Source of the DNA: Rhizobium mesoamericanum STM3625
GTDB lineage: Bacteria; Pseudomonadota; Alphaproteobacteria; Rhizobiales; Rhizobiaceae
Assembly: GCF_000312665.1 (NCBI RefSeq)
Contig: NZ_HF536772.1
Location: 153,006 to 217,005 of the forward strand
Length of the DNA: 64,000 nt
Reading direction: 5' to 3'
Of the stretch, positions 6,859 to 16,354 are shown one piece after another. The number at the start of each line of letters is the position of its first letter. The stretch's first letter is position 1. The notes beneath the pieces are model-generated. The model was not told where the DNA came from. It did not search any database and was given only the letters and a program-made list of their open reading frames with translations. Made by a program: the position numbers and the translations under genes.

Positions 6859-9309
6859 ATGACTGAGAAGCTTGTCATCATCGGCAACGGCATGGCGCCC
6901 GGGCGCATGCTCGAACACCTCTTCGAAAAGGCGCCGGACCGATATCAGGTTACGATCTTCAACGCCGAACCGCGCGTCAATTACGACCGCATCATGCTCT
7001 CGCCGGTTCTATCCGGCGAGAAGGAATATGAAGAGATCATCATCCACGGGGATGGATGGTATATCAAGCACGGCATTACCCTCTACAAGGGCCACAAGAT
7101 CATCAAGATCGATCGTGCTGCCAAGACGGTGACGTCCGATCACGGAGTCACGGAAAGCTACGACAAGCTGGTGATCGCCACGGGCTCCGTACCTTTCATC
7201 ATCCCTGTACCCGGCAAAGATCTGCGCGGCGTCATCACCTACCGCGATCTCGACGATGTGCAGGCGATGCTGCTTGCCGCTCAGTCTCGCGAGAAGGCGG
7301 TCGTCATCGGCGGCGGGCTGCTTGGCCTCGAAGCAGCTGCCGGGCTTGCCTCGCGCGGAATGGAGGTCACCGTCCTGCACGTGATGCCGACACTGATGGA
7401 GCGACAGCTCGATCCGGCTGCCGGCTACCTCCTGCAGAAGGCCGTGGAAGAGCGCGGCATCAAGGTCATCACCAAAGCCAACACCAAGGCAATTGTCGGC
7501 AACGGCAAGGTCGAGGGCATCGAGCTCGACGACGGCCGCATCATTCCGGCAACCCTGGTCGTGATGGCAGTCGGCATCCGCCCGAGCGTCGGGCTAGCCA
7601 AGGACGCCGGCCTTGCGGTCAACCGCGGCATCGTCGTTGATGACGGCATGCAGACCTCTGACGGCAGCATCATGGCGCTCGGCGAGTGTGCTGAAGTAGG
7701 GGGCATGGTCTATGGTCTCGTCGCGCCGCTTTACGAGATGGCCCGCGTGGCCGCCTCGCATCTGTCCGGCGACCGGTCGGCTGCCTTCGTGCATTCAGAC
7801 ACGCCGACCAAGCTCAAGGTCACCGGCATCGAACTCTTCTCGCTCGGCGACTTCGCCGATGGTGACGACCGCGAGGAGATCGTACTGCGCGACGCCTCCG
7901 CCGGTGTCTACAAGCGCCTCGTGCTAAAGGACAACAGGATTATCGGCACGGTGCTCTACGGCGAAACCGCCGATGGCGCCTGGTTTAACGATCTTAAAAA
8001 GAAACAAACAGACATCAAGGAGATGCGCGAAACGCTAATCTTTGGCCAGGCCTACCAGGGAGGGTCGCCGCTGGACCCTATGGCGGCCGTTGCAGCCTTG
8101 CCGGATGACGCGGAAATCTGTGGCTGCAACGGCGTCTGCAAGGGCAAGATCACCTCGACTATCACAGCGAGGGGCCTGACGTCGCTGGACGATGTGCGTG
8201 CCCACACCAAGGCGTCCGCCTCCTGCGGCTCCTGCACCGGTCTCGTTGAAAAGCTGATGACGCTGACCCTCGGCGATAGCTACAACCCGGCCGCCGTCCA
8301 GCCCATGTGCACCTGCACCGAACTCGGCCACGACGACGTCAGGCGCCTCATCAAGGCCAAGGGTTTGAAGAGCATTCCTGCCGTCATGCAGGAACTGGAA
8401 TGGAAGACGTCGTGCGGCTGCGCCAAGTGTCGTCCCGCCCTCAACTACTACCTCGTGTGCGACTGGCCGGACGAATATGCCGACGATTACCAGTCGCGCT
8501 TCATCAATGAGCGCGTCCACGCCAACATCCAGAAGGACGGCACCTATTCCGTCGTTCCGCGCATGTGGGGCGGCGTGACGAACTCCAACGAATTGCGCGC
8601 CATCGCTGATGTCGTCGACAAGTTCGAAATTCCCATGGTCAAGGTGACCGGTGGTCAGCGCATCGACCTGCTCGGCATCGAGAAGGAGGATCTTCCGGCC
8701 GTCTGGGCCGATCTCGGCAAGGCAGGCTTCGTCTCTGGCCAGGCCTACGCAAAGGGTCTGCGGACCGTGAAGACCTGCGTCGGCTCCGACTGGTGCCGCT
8801 TCGGAACACAGGATTCCACCGGCCTCGGCATCCGCATCGAGAAGTTCATGTGGGGCTCCTGGACGCCGGCCAAGCTGAAAATGGCCGTCTCTGGCTGCCC
8901 GCGCAATTGCGCTGAAGCGACCTGCAAGGACATCGGCGTCATCTGCGTCGACAGCGGTTTCGAGATCCATTTCGCCGGTGCGGCCGGTCTCGACATCAAG
9001 GGCACCGAGGTCCTCGGGCTCGTGAAGACCGAGGACGACGCCTTGGAGCATATCGTGGCGCTGACGCAGATGTACCGCGAGCAGGCCCGCTATCTCGAGC
9101 GCATCTACAAGTGGGCAAAACGCGTCGGACTCGACGAAATCCGCCGACAGATCATAGGCGACGCCGACAAGCGCAAGGCCTACTACGATCGCTTCGTCTT
9201 CTCCCAGAAATTCGCCCAGGTCGATCCCTGGTCGGAGCGTGTCTCCGGCAAGGACAAGCATGAGTTCAAGCCGATGGCGACCATCGGTTACCCGCAGGCC
9301 GCGGAGTAA
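6859..9309 (+). CDS. nirB: Assimilatory nitrite reductase [NAD(P)H], large subunit
   Basis: An 816-residue cytoplasmic enzyme reducing nitrite to ammonium. Order of domains: FAD and NAD(P)H binding (about 1-380, with IGGGLLGLEAAAGLA), a BFD-type [2Fe-2S] domain near 424-470 (CGCNGVCKG... CGSC), a second BFD-like cysteine region, then the nitrite/sulfite reductase half-domain and the siroheme-[4Fe-4S] domain. The cluster ligands are Cys640, Cys646, Cys680 and Cys684. Length is normal for the assimilatory NirB/NasB type. It is followed by nirD after ten bases, and siroheme would come from cysG in the same operon. Confidence 0.96.
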   Translation: MTEKLVIIGNGMAPGRMLEHLFEKAPDRYQVTIFNAEPRVNYDRIMLSPVLSGEKEYEEIIIHGDGWYIKHGITLYKGHKIIKIDRAAKTVTSDHGVTESYDKLVIATGSVPFIIPVPGKDLRGVITYRDLDDVQAMLLAAQSREKAVVIGGGLLGLEAAAGLASRGMEVTVLHVMPTLMERQLDPAAGYLLQKAVEERGIKVITKANTKAIVGNGKVEGIELDDGRIIPATLVVMAVGIRPSVGLAKDAGLAVNRGIVVDDGMQTSDGSIMALGECAEVGGMVYGLVAPLYEMARVAASHLSGDRSAAFVHSDTPTKLKVTGIELFSLGDFADGDDREEIVLRDASAGVYKRLVLKDNRIIGTVLYGETADGAWFNDLKKKQTDIKEMRETLIFGQAYQGGSPLDPMAAVAALPDDAEICGCNGVCKGKITSTITARGLTSLDDVRAHTKASASCGSCTGLVEKLMTLTLGDSYNPAAVQPMCTCTELGHDDVRRLIKAKGLKSIPAVMQELEWKTSCGCAKCRPALNYYLVCDWPDEYADDYQSRFINERVHANIQKDGTYSVVPRMWGGVTNSNELRAIADVVDKFEIPMVKVTGGQRIDLLGIEKEDLPAVWADLGKAGFVSGQAYAKGLRTVKTCVGSDWCRFGTQDSTGLGIRIEKFMWGSWTPAKLKMAVSGCPRNCAEATCKDIGVICVDSGFEIHFAGAAGLDIKGTEVLGLVKTEDDALEHIVALTQMYREQARYLERIYKWAKRVGLDEIRRQIIGDADKRKAYYDRFVFSQKFAQVDPWSERVSGKDKHEFKPMATIGYPQAAE

Positions 9310-9319
9310 GGAGATGGAC

Positions 9320-9649
9320 ATGAATTGGATTTCAATCGGCGACATTTCCGAAATTCCGCTACGCGGCGCTCGCTGCGTGAAGACACCCCAGGGCAAGATC
9401 GCCGTTTTCCGCACGGCGGAAAACGAGGTTTTCGCGATAGAGGACCACTGCCCGCACAAGGGCGGGCCTCTCTCCCAGGGCATCGTGCATGCAAAGGCGG
9501 TTACCTGCCCGCTGCACAACTGGGTAATTTCGCTCGAGACCGGAAAGGCGCTCGGCGCCGACGAGGGCGAAGTCCCGACCATCGCGGTGCGCAACGACGA
9601 TGGCGCCCTCTACATCGCGCTCGAAAGCCTCATGATGGCGGCCGAATGA
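9320..9649 (+). CDS. nirD: Nitrite reductase small subunit, Rieske-like
   Basis: A 109-residue NirD subunit with a Rieske fold. Both cluster-type motifs are visible: C-P-H in DHCPHKGGPLSQG and C-P-L-H in VTCPLHNW, so it may carry a [2Fe-2S] centre, unlike enterobacterial NirD proteins that lost the ligands. It partners NirB. The start at 9320 is chosen over ATG 9314 because the AGGAG site has proper spacing only for the former. Its stop overlaps the nasA start. Confidence 0.93.
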   Translation: MNWISIGDISEIPLRGARCVKTPQGKIAVFRTAENEVFAIEDHCPHKGGPLSQGIVHAKAVTCPLHNWVISLETGKALGADEGEVPTIAVRNDDGALYIALESLMMAAE

Positions 9650-12306
9650 TGGAGAAAGAGGTCAAGACAACATGTCCCTATTGCGGTGTCGGCTGCGGCG
9701 TCATCGCCAAGGTCGCCAAAGACGGCAAGGTTTCCGTCAAGGGCGACCCGGATCATCCCTCGAACTTCGGGCGGCTGTGCTCGAAAGGCTCAGCGCTTGG
9801 CGAAACCGTCGATCTCGACGGGCGCATTTTCCACCCGGAGATTTCGGGCGAGCGGGCAGAATGGGGACAGGCACTTGACCTCGTTGCGCAGCGCTTTTCG
9901 GATGCCGTCGCGGAGCACGGACCCGATTCCGTTGCCTTCTACGTCTCCGGTCAGCTGCTGACCGAAGACTACTACGTCGCCAACAAGCTGATGAAAGGCT
10001 TCATCGGGTCGGCCAACATCGACACCAATTCGCGGCTCTGCATGTCGTCATCCGTCGCGGGTCACCGCCGCGCCTTCGGATCGGATACCGTGCCGGGCAC
10101 GTATGAGGACATTGAGCTTGCCGATCTGGTGATCCTTACCGGCTCGAACCTCGCCTGGTGCCACCCGGTCATCTATCAACGGTTGGCGGCTGCCAAGGCA
10201 GCCCGCCCGGGCATGAAGGTCATCGTCATCGATCCACGCCGGACGATGACCGCCGATATCGCCGACCTGCATCTCGCCATCCGGCCGGACAGCGACGTTG
10301 CACTTTTTATCAGCCTTTTCGAACACTTGATCACAAGCAATGCCATCGACCGGAATTATATTGCCGAGCATACCAACGGCTTTGACGAGGCCTTTGCGGC
10401 GGCATCAGGCGTCTCCTTCAACGAAGTGCTGGAACTGACCGGCCTACCGGCCATGCAGCTTCGCGAATTCTATCGGCTCTTTGCCGGCACCGAAAAAGTG
10501 GTCACCTGCTACAGCCAGGGCGTCAACCAATCCTCCTCGGGCACTGACAAGGTCAACGCCATCATCAACTGTCACCTCGCCACCGGTAGGATCGGTCGGC
10601 CGGGCATGGGGCCTTTCTCGCTCACCGGCCAGCCGAATGCGATGGGCGGGCGCGAGGTCGGCGGGCTCGCCAACATGCTCGCCGCCCACATGGCGATCGA
10701 AAGTGCTGCGGATCGCGACCGCGTCCAGCGCTTCTGGAGTGCGCCGACCATTGCCGAAAAGCCGGGCCTGAAGGCGGTCGACATGTTCAAGGCCGTCGCC
10801 GACGGGCGCATTAAGGCCCTCTGGATCATGGCGACCAACCCCGTCGTGTCACTGCCGGATGCCGGCGCCGTCGAGGCCGCTATCAAGGCCTGTCCCTTCG
10901 TCGTTGTCTCCGACATCCTCAAGGACACGGATACCGCGCGCCACGCTGACGTCCTTCTGCCCTCGCTCGGCTGGGGCGAAAAGAACGGCACGGTCACCAA
11001 CTCAGAGCGACGCATCTCCCGCCAGCGCTCCTTCCTCGATGCGCCCGGAGACGCCCGAGCCGACTGGTGGCAGCTTGCCGAAGTGGCTCGCCGCATGGGC
11101 TTTTCTGACGCCTTCGACTTCGGCTCCAATGCCGAGATCTTCGACGAACACGCCGCCCTTTCCGCTTTCGAGAACAACGGCAATCGCGACTTCGATATCG
11201 GTGCATACGCCGGCATCGACCGTCAGTCCTATGAGGAATTATCGCCTTTCCAGTGGCCGCAGCCTGCTGGCCGCGAAGCGCCCGTGACCCGCTTCTTCGC
11301 CAAGGGCGGCTTCTACCACGCCGACACCAAGGCACGCTTCGTTGCCGTCAAACCGGTCGCCTCGGATCGCACCAACACCGATTATCCCTTCACGCTGAAC
11401 ACGGGCCGTATCCGCGACCAGTGGCATACGATGACGCGGACGGGGAAAAGCGCACGCCTATCGTCACATATCGCCGAGCCCTTCGCCGAGCTCCATCCGC
11501 GCGACGCGATCGAGATCGGCGTCGGCAATGCCGGTCTCGTCGAGATCGAAAGCCCGCACGGCAAAGCCGTGGTTCGTGCCCTGATCACGCAGCGTCAGAC
11601 CCGCCGCAGCATTTTCGTACCGATGCACTGGAACGATCAGTTTGCCGCGATGGCTCGCATCGACGCCGTTGTAGCGCCCTTGACCGACGCAATCTCGGGC
11701 CAGCCAGCGTCCAAGAATGTCGCGGTCACGGCACGGCGCTTCAAGGCGGCTCGCTACGGCTTTGCGGTTTCTGGGGCTAAGCCGCGCCACCTCGCCGCGG
11801 CCTACTGGGCGCTCGCAAAGGCTGAAGGCGGCTGGCGGGTGGAACTCGCCTTCGCGCAGCCGGTCGAAGATTGGTGCGCGTGGTGCCGAACGACATTCGA
11901 TATCCCCAACGACGTCGAGCCACTTGGTTACGCCGACCAGCAATCCGGCGATCTGAGGCTTGCCTTCTTCGACGGCAAGCGATTGCTCGCGGCGCTGTTC
12001 CTGGCCTGTGAACCGGTGGCGGTTGCCCGCAACTGGGCGATCTCTCAGCTCACCGCTGAACACACCAATTTGCGCAGGCGCTTCGCTCTCGTGGCCGGTC
12101 GCCCCGGTGCGGACAAGCCCGATCCAGGCGCCACTGTCTGCTCCTGCTTCGGTGTCGGCGCCAACCAGATTGTCGCTGCCGTTCGCGGCGGCTGCCACAG
12201 CGTCGAAGCCGTCGGCAAGGAACTCAATGCCGGGACCAACTGCGGCTCCTGCCGCGCCGAGATTAGGGGGATCGTCGATGGATGTCTTGCAGCAGCTGCG
12301 GAGTAA
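9646..12306 (+). CDS. nasA: Assimilatory nitrate reductase, catalytic subunit
   Basis: An 886-residue molybdoenzyme that reduces nitrate to nitrite in the cytoplasm. The N-terminal [4Fe-4S] motif has Cys10, Cys13, Cys17 and Cys45. The molybdopterin oxidoreductase core follows, then the dinucleotide-binding domain (TGRIRDQWHTMTRTGKS), and a C-terminal BFD-type [2Fe-2S] domain (VCSCFGVG... CGSCRAEI) typical of the NasA/NarB group that takes electrons from an NAD(P)H protein or ferredoxin. Start ATG 9646 overlaps the nirD stop (ATGA); ATG 9649 is an alternative. Its 3' end overlaps cysG by 29 bases. Confidence 0.96.
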   Translation: MMEKEVKTTCPYCGVGCGVIAKVAKDGKVSVKGDPDHPSNFGRLCSKGSALGETVDLDGRIFHPEISGERAEWGQALDLVAQRFSDAVAEHGPDSVAFYVSGQLLTEDYYVANKLMKGFIGSANIDTNSRLCMSSSVAGHRRAFGSDTVPGTYEDIELADLVILTGSNLAWCHPVIYQRLAAAKAARPGMKVIVIDPRRTMTADIADLHLAIRPDSDVALFISLFEHLITSNAIDRNYIAEHTNGFDEAFAAASGVSFNEVLELTGLPAMQLREFYRLFAGTEKVVTCYSQGVNQSSSGTDKVNAIINCHLATGRIGRPGMGPFSLTGQPNAMGGREVGGLANMLAAHMAIESAADRDRVQRFWSAPTIAEKPGLKAVDMFKAVADGRIKALWIMATNPVVSLPDAGAVEAAIKACPFVVVSDILKDTDTARHADVLLPSLGWGEKNGTVTNSERRISRQRSFLDAPGDARADWWQLAEVARRMGFSDAFDFGSNAEIFDEHAALSAFENNGNRDFDIGAYAGIDRQSYEELSPFQWPQPAGREAPVTRFFAKGGFYHADTKARFVAVKPVASDRTNTDYPFTLNTGRIRDQWHTMTRTGKSARLSSHIAEPFAELHPRDAIEIGVGNAGLVEIESPHGKAVVRALITQRQTRRSIFVPMHWNDQFAAMARIDAVVAPLTDAISGQPASKNVAVTARRFKAARYGFAVSGAKPRHLAAAYWALAKAEGGWRVELAFAQPVEDWCAWCRTTFDIPNDVEPLGYADQQSGDLRLAFFDGKRLLAALFLACEPVAVARNWAISQLTAEHTNLRRRFALVAGRPGADKPDPGATVCSCFGVGANQIVAAVRGGCHSVEAVGKELNAGTNCGSCRAEIRGIVDGCLAAAAE

Positions 12307-13774
12307 AGCACCCGCCCGCATGGAGCCGCTTGCCAAGCTGCCGCTGTTCTGGGCGCTTGAAGGCAAGCGAGTGATCGTCAGCGGCGGATCTGATGCCGCC
12401 GCGTGGAAGGCCGAGCTTCTCGCTGCATGCGGCGCGGAGGTCCACGTTTATGCCGGCGAGCTTTCCGATACGTTCGAGACGCTGATCCTGCGGGGGGCTG
12501 AACACCCTCAAGGCGGCTTCATTCATCACTGCCAAGCATGGGACGAAACTATCTTTGCCGGCGCGGCCATCGCCATCGCCGACTGTGAGGAGGACAATGA
12601 GGCGAAAGCCTTCTTCGATGCTGCCTGCATCGCCGGCGTGCCGGTCAACGTCATAGACAACCCCGCCTTTTGCCAGTTCCAGTTCGGCTCGATCGTCAAC
12701 CGCTCGCCCGTCATAGTCTCGATATCCACCGACGGTGCGGCCCCGATCCTCGCCCAGGCAATCCGCCGACGGATCGAAACCCTGCTGCCACGGACGCTGA
12801 AAGACTGGGCGGGGTTGGCACAGTCGCTGCGCGACCGGGTCAACGAACGACTGGCACCCGGCCCTTTGCGGCGCGCCTTCTGGGAGAGGTTCGTTGATCG
12901 CGCCTTTTCAAGTTCGAATGGGCCGGAGGAGGGCGTCGGCGGGCAGCTTCTCAAGGAAGCCGAGCGGCTTCGGGAAGCGCGCGCCCGCTCCAAAGGACGT
13001 GTGACGCTGGTCGGCGCCGGCCCTGGTGATGCGGAGCTCCTGACGTTGAAGGCCGTTCGCGCCCTGCACGCGGCCGACGTGATCCTCTTCGACGACCTTG
13101 TATCATCGGAGATACTGGAACTAGCGCGTCGTGAAGCCAAGCGCATGCTGGTGGGAAAACGCGGCGGCCGCACGAGCTGCCGCCAGGAAGATATCAACGA
13201 CATGATGGTGAAGCTCGCCAAGGCAGGTAAGCGCGTGGTGCGTTTAAAGTCCGGCGACCCGATGATTTTCGGCCGCGCTGGAGAGGAGCTTGCCCACCTC
13301 GATCGCCAGAATATTCCGGTCGACGTCATCCCCGGCATCACGGCCGCCAGCGCCATGGCCTCCCGCCTGGGGATTTCGCTGACGCACCGCGACCACGCGC
13401 AGTCTGTCCGCTTCATCACCGGTCACTCTCGCCACGCCGGCCTTCCGGTGGATATCGATTGGGCCGCCGTCGCCGATCCACGCACGACAACTATCTTCTA
13501 CATGGGAGGACGAACGGCACCGCTAATCGCCGATCGGTTGGTCGAAGAAGGCCTGTCGCCTGAAACGCCAGCCATTGTCATCAGCGACGTCAGCCGGGCG
13601 ACGGAGCGCGACTGGAGCGGCACCCTTGCAACGATCCCCGATGGAATCGCGCAAATCGGCTACGACAATCCTGTGCTGATTGCCGTCGGCAGCGCGCTTG
13701 CGGCACGCCAAACCGCCGCTCGCGACACGAACGATTTCGACAGCGATCGCCACTTGGTCATGGGAGGGCGCTGA
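12278..13774 (+). CDS. cysG: Siroheme synthase (multifunctional)
   Basis: A 498-residue CysG. The N-terminal part (about 20-230) is the precorrin-2 dehydrogenase/sirohydrochlorin ferrochelatase region; the C-terminal part (about 245-490) is uroporphyrinogen-III methyltransferase, with VTLVGAGPGDAELLTLKA, RLKSGDPMIFGR and the VIPGITAASA block. It makes the siroheme needed by NirB. The start at 12278 has an AGGGGG site and lies inside the end of nasA, so translation is coupled. The residue after the NAD-binding strand is SGGSDAAAW, somewhat degenerate from the usual GGGxVA. Confidence 0.93.
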   Translation: MDVLQQLRSKAPARMEPLAKLPLFWALEGKRVIVSGGSDAAAWKAELLAACGAEVHVYAGELSDTFETLILRGAEHPQGGFIHHCQAWDETIFAGAAIAIADCEEDNEAKAFFDAACIAGVPVNVIDNPAFCQFQFGSIVNRSPVIVSISTDGAAPILAQAIRRRIETLLPRTLKDWAGLAQSLRDRVNERLAPGPLRRAFWERFVDRAFSSSNGPEEGVGGQLLKEAERLREARARSKGRVTLVGAGPGDAELLTLKAVRALHAADVILFDDLVSSEILELARREAKRMLVGKRGGRTSCRQEDINDMMVKLAKAGKRVVRLKSGDPMIFGRAGEELAHLDRQNIPVDVIPGITAASAMASRLGISLTHRDHAQSVRFITGHSRHAGLPVDIDWAAVADPRTTTIFYMGGRTAPLIADRLVEEGLSPETPAIVISDVSRATERDWSGTLATIPDGIAQIGYDNPVLIAVGSALAARQTAARDTNDFDSDRHLVMGGR

Positions 13775-14091
13775 TGCAACTCCAGATGATCGCCCCCGTC
13801 TTCCTCGTTCTTGCCATTGCCTTGAGCTGGCCGCGCTTGAGCAGCATCTTTCGCAGCGAGACGCAGATTGCCGTGGCAACCGCTCCACTTACCATGATTT
13901 CCAGTGCGATCGGCCTTTCCGCCCTAGGGTTGGCCTTCGCCGGCAACGGGCCATGGTTCGGCATGCTAATCGCGGTGCTCGGCCCGCTCCTCGGTTGGGC
14001 GGCGCGAATACCAGCCCCGCCGCTCGCTGTATGGCTGGCCACACTCAGCCTTGCCGCCTACCTGCAACTAGCCCCGACCACTCTCGTTTAG
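13774..14091 (+). CDS. Small membrane protein at end of nas operon
   Basis: A 105-residue protein with about four hydrophobic segments (near 4-20, 36-55, 59-77 and 82-98) and few charges. I do not recognise a family. Its ATG overlaps the cysG stop as TGATG, behind a GGGAGGG site, so it is translated with the nas operon. Position suggests a role in nitrate or nitrite uptake, cofactor delivery or electron transfer, but nothing in the sequence proves that. It ends nine bases before the convergent HPP-CBS gene. Confidence 0.75.
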   Translation: MQLQMIAPVFLVLAIALSWPRLSSIFRSETQIAVATAPLTMISSAIGLSALGLAFAGNGPWFGMLIAVLGPLLGWAARIPAPPLAVWLATLSLAAYLQLAPTTLV

Positions 14092-14099
14092 CTATCACT

Positions 14100-15215
14100 T
14101 CAAGCGGCGCTTTGCGCCATCTGTTCCGGCAGCATGTGGGCCATGGCACTCAGCAGGTCCGTTTGCGAGATGAGCCCGACCATGTGGCCACCGGCATCAA
14201 CGATAACAACGGCGTGGGTGCGCCCATCCGTCAGATGCGGCAATAGGCTGATCGCAGGCGCATCGGGCAAACCGGTCACAGCCGCCGCGGTATGACCGAC
14301 AAGCCGCTCGGCGTGCATCAATTCCCGCAGCCCGACCGTTCCTATCAATCGCCCGCTGCCATCCTTCACAGGCAGCGTGCGGATATTGTGCTTCAGAAGC
14401 AGAGCGCGCGCCTCTTCCGCCGTGGCGTTCTCGCCGACCGCAATCAGATCGCGCGACATGATGTCGGCGCAGGTGACGGCGCCGTGAGAACGAACAGCAG
14501 CCTCGACCTCGACCTGCCGCAGCAAGCGGCTTAGGTCGCCGCGATCGATATCGAAAGTTTCCTCGAACTTCGCCAGTGCCGCATCGACGTCTTCCTCGCG
14601 GAAGCCAATCCGCACCGCGGATGGCGGATCGATCGTCTGATGTGTGTTGAACGGCGCTGGAACGGCGACATGCGGATAGTTTCGCCGACCGAGCTTATGA
14701 AAAAGAATGCCGAGCGCGACCAGGATGCAGGAATTCAGCGCCACCGGAACGAACGGGAAAAGCAGCCCCCAGTTTGCTACCGCGGGCCCACCAAGCACAG
14801 CGGTCAATGCCGCGGCACCGCCGGGCGGATGCAGGCAGCGTGTGAACGACATGGCGCCGATCGCCAGCGAAACGCCAACGCCGATCGCAATGATCGGTTC
14901 ATGGATAAAATGTGCCGCGAGAATGCCCATCATTGCGGAGATCGTGTTGCCGCCAATTATCGACCACGGCTGCGCCAGCGGACTTGCGGGCACGGCGAAA
15001 AGCAGCACGGCCGAGGCGCCCATTGGCGCAACGATCAACGGCAGGTGCGAGCCGTGCCCGAAAAAGTAGCCGCTGACCATACCGGTCAGCGCAATCGCGA
15101 TCAGCGCACCAAGGCAGGCGAACATACGCTCACGCAGCGTCGCGCCGGCAAGGACCGGCGAAAACAGACGAAAGCGGTGGCTGGAATCGGCCTTGGGAGT
15201 GCTGGAATTTGACAT
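14100..15215 (-). CDS. HPP family membrane protein fused to CBS domains
   Basis: A 371-residue protein. Residues about 20-180 form the HPP integral membrane domain (four segments; FTRCLHPPGGAAALTAVLGG carries the HPP motif), followed by a cytoplasmic pair of CBS domains (about 245-365). HPP proteins of cyanobacteria and chloroplasts move nitrite, so a nitrite transport role regulated by nucleotide binding to CBS is a reasonable inference next to a nas operon, but not shown. Start is the ATG at 15215, where homology begins; upstream in-frame codons run into the LysR gene. It lies 58 bases downstream of that regulator on the same strand. Confidence 0.87.
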   Translation of the reverse strand: MSNSSTPKADSSHRFRLFSPVLAGATLRERMFACLGALIAIALTGMVSGYFFGHGSHLPLIVAPMGASAVLLFAVPASPLAQPWSIIGGNTISAMMGILAAHFIHEPIIAIGVGVSLAIGAMSFTRCLHPPGGAAALTAVLGGPAVANWGLLFPFVPVALNSCILVALGILFHKLGRRNYPHVAVPAPFNTHQTIDPPSAVRIGFREEDVDAALAKFEETFDIDRGDLSRLLRQVEVEAAVRSHGAVTCADIMSRDLIAVGENATAEEARALLLKHNIRTLPVKDGSGRLIGTVGLRELMHAERLVGHTAAAVTGLPDAPAISLLPHLTDGRTHAVVIVDAGGHMVGLISQTDLLSAMAHMLPEQMAQSAA

Positions 15216-15273
15216 GACGGACCGACAGTTTTGTGAAACGAAGTCTTGTTTGAGAAACGAATGCGACCCGAGG

Positions 15274-16182
15274 TCATCCGCGCGAGAGCGAGAGGACGTC
15301 CCTGCCCCGCGAGGCAACAAGGACATCGTAAAAGGCCTCGAAAGAGTCCGACCGGCCGCCATTGCAGCGGACGAGAAATGTCTCCACAGCGCCAATCTCG
15401 CAAGTGACGATATCGGCAGGCCAGCGCAGCAGGTCGAACACCGAGCGCGGCATGACGGCGAAGGCATTGCCGGCGACAACGCTCGCGAGGATCGCGTGAT
15501 AGGAACCGAGCTCCAGCGTGCGCAGGGAGGCGCCATCCTTAACCCACTCCTCGGCCATTCGCCGATAGGTGCACCCGGGCTCCATCACAGCAAGTGTGCC
15601 GACACGCAGGTTCCTCGCGTCCTTGATATCAGGATGTTTCGGGGGAAGGACGAGGATCAGATCCTCGACATAGATGCGCCGCGCATCGAATCCGCTTAGG
15701 TCGAGATCGGCATAGCGCGTCTTGTCGAGCGACGCCTCTGGCGGCCGCGCGACCAATGCGCAGTCCAGCTCTTCGGCCAACACACTCTGCATGAGCTCCC
15801 GCGTCGCGCCCATTGTCAATTGCAGAGAGACGTCGGGCCACAACAACCCGAAGCGTCTGATGACGTCGGGGAGCCGGCTTGCAGCCGTACTCTCCATGGT
15901 TCCAACGCGCAGCACTCCCGATGCCACCAGCGGCCGCACGGCCTGCCTTGCCTCCTCGGCTAGGTCAGCGAGGCGCGTCGCATAGGACACGAAGATCATT
16001 CCTTCGCGCGTCAGCGACATCTTCTTGCCGTCGCGAGAGAACAGCGCCACCCCGAGATTCTCTTCGAGCTGCTGGATACGGGTGGTGACATTCGACGGCA
16101 CACGGCCTACCGCAGCCGCCGCCTTCGTGACGCTGCAGGTTGACGCGACCGCTTGAAAGATTTCAATCGAGGATAGATCCAT
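15274..16182 (-). CDS. LysR-family transcriptional regulator
   Basis: A 302-residue LysR regulator: N-terminal winged helix (residues 1-60, SVTKAAAAVGRVPSNVTTRIQQLE) and a periplasmic-binding-like effector domain. The HTH segment resembles the PtrR/YneJ group of E. coli, more than NtcB- or Nac-type nitrogen regulators. Start at 16182 gives the normal MDLSSIEIF beginning. It is upstream of the HPP-CBS gene in the same direction and may control it; the effector is unknown. Confidence 0.9.
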   Translation of the reverse strand: MDLSSIEIFQAVASTCSVTKAAAAVGRVPSNVTTRIQQLEENLGVALFSRDGKKMSLTREGMIFVSYATRLADLAEEARQAVRPLVASGVLRVGTMESTAASRLPDVIRRFGLLWPDVSLQLTMGATRELMQSVLAEELDCALVARPPEASLDKTRYADLDLSGFDARRIYVEDLILVLPPKHPDIKDARNLRVGTLAVMEPGCTYRRMAEEWVKDGASLRTLELGSYHAILASVVAGNAFAVMPRSVFDLLRWPADIVTCEIGAVETFLVRCNGGRSDSFEAFYDVLVASRGRDVLSLSRG

Positions 16183-16306
16183 GTCTTCACTTTTCGAAAA
16201 CGCTCGAGGCACTTTATTCTCGATATGGAAATGAAAATCAACTCGCGCTTTTTGCTGAAACCGCACCCGCGCCCCGCGACCATCCGCCACAGGACCAGAA
16301 ACAACA

Positions 16307-16332
16307 GAGCCGCTGGATCGCTCCAGCGGCTC
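16307..16332 (-). terminator. Intrinsic terminator after the M15-like peptidase gene
   Basis: Perfect 11-bp stem GAGCCGCTGGA / TCCAGCGGCTC with loop TCGC, followed on the reverse strand by TGTTGTTT. It separates the peptidase gene from the LysR gene. Confidence 0.75.
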
Positions 16333-16354
16333 GTATGAATCCTAAATGTTCAAC

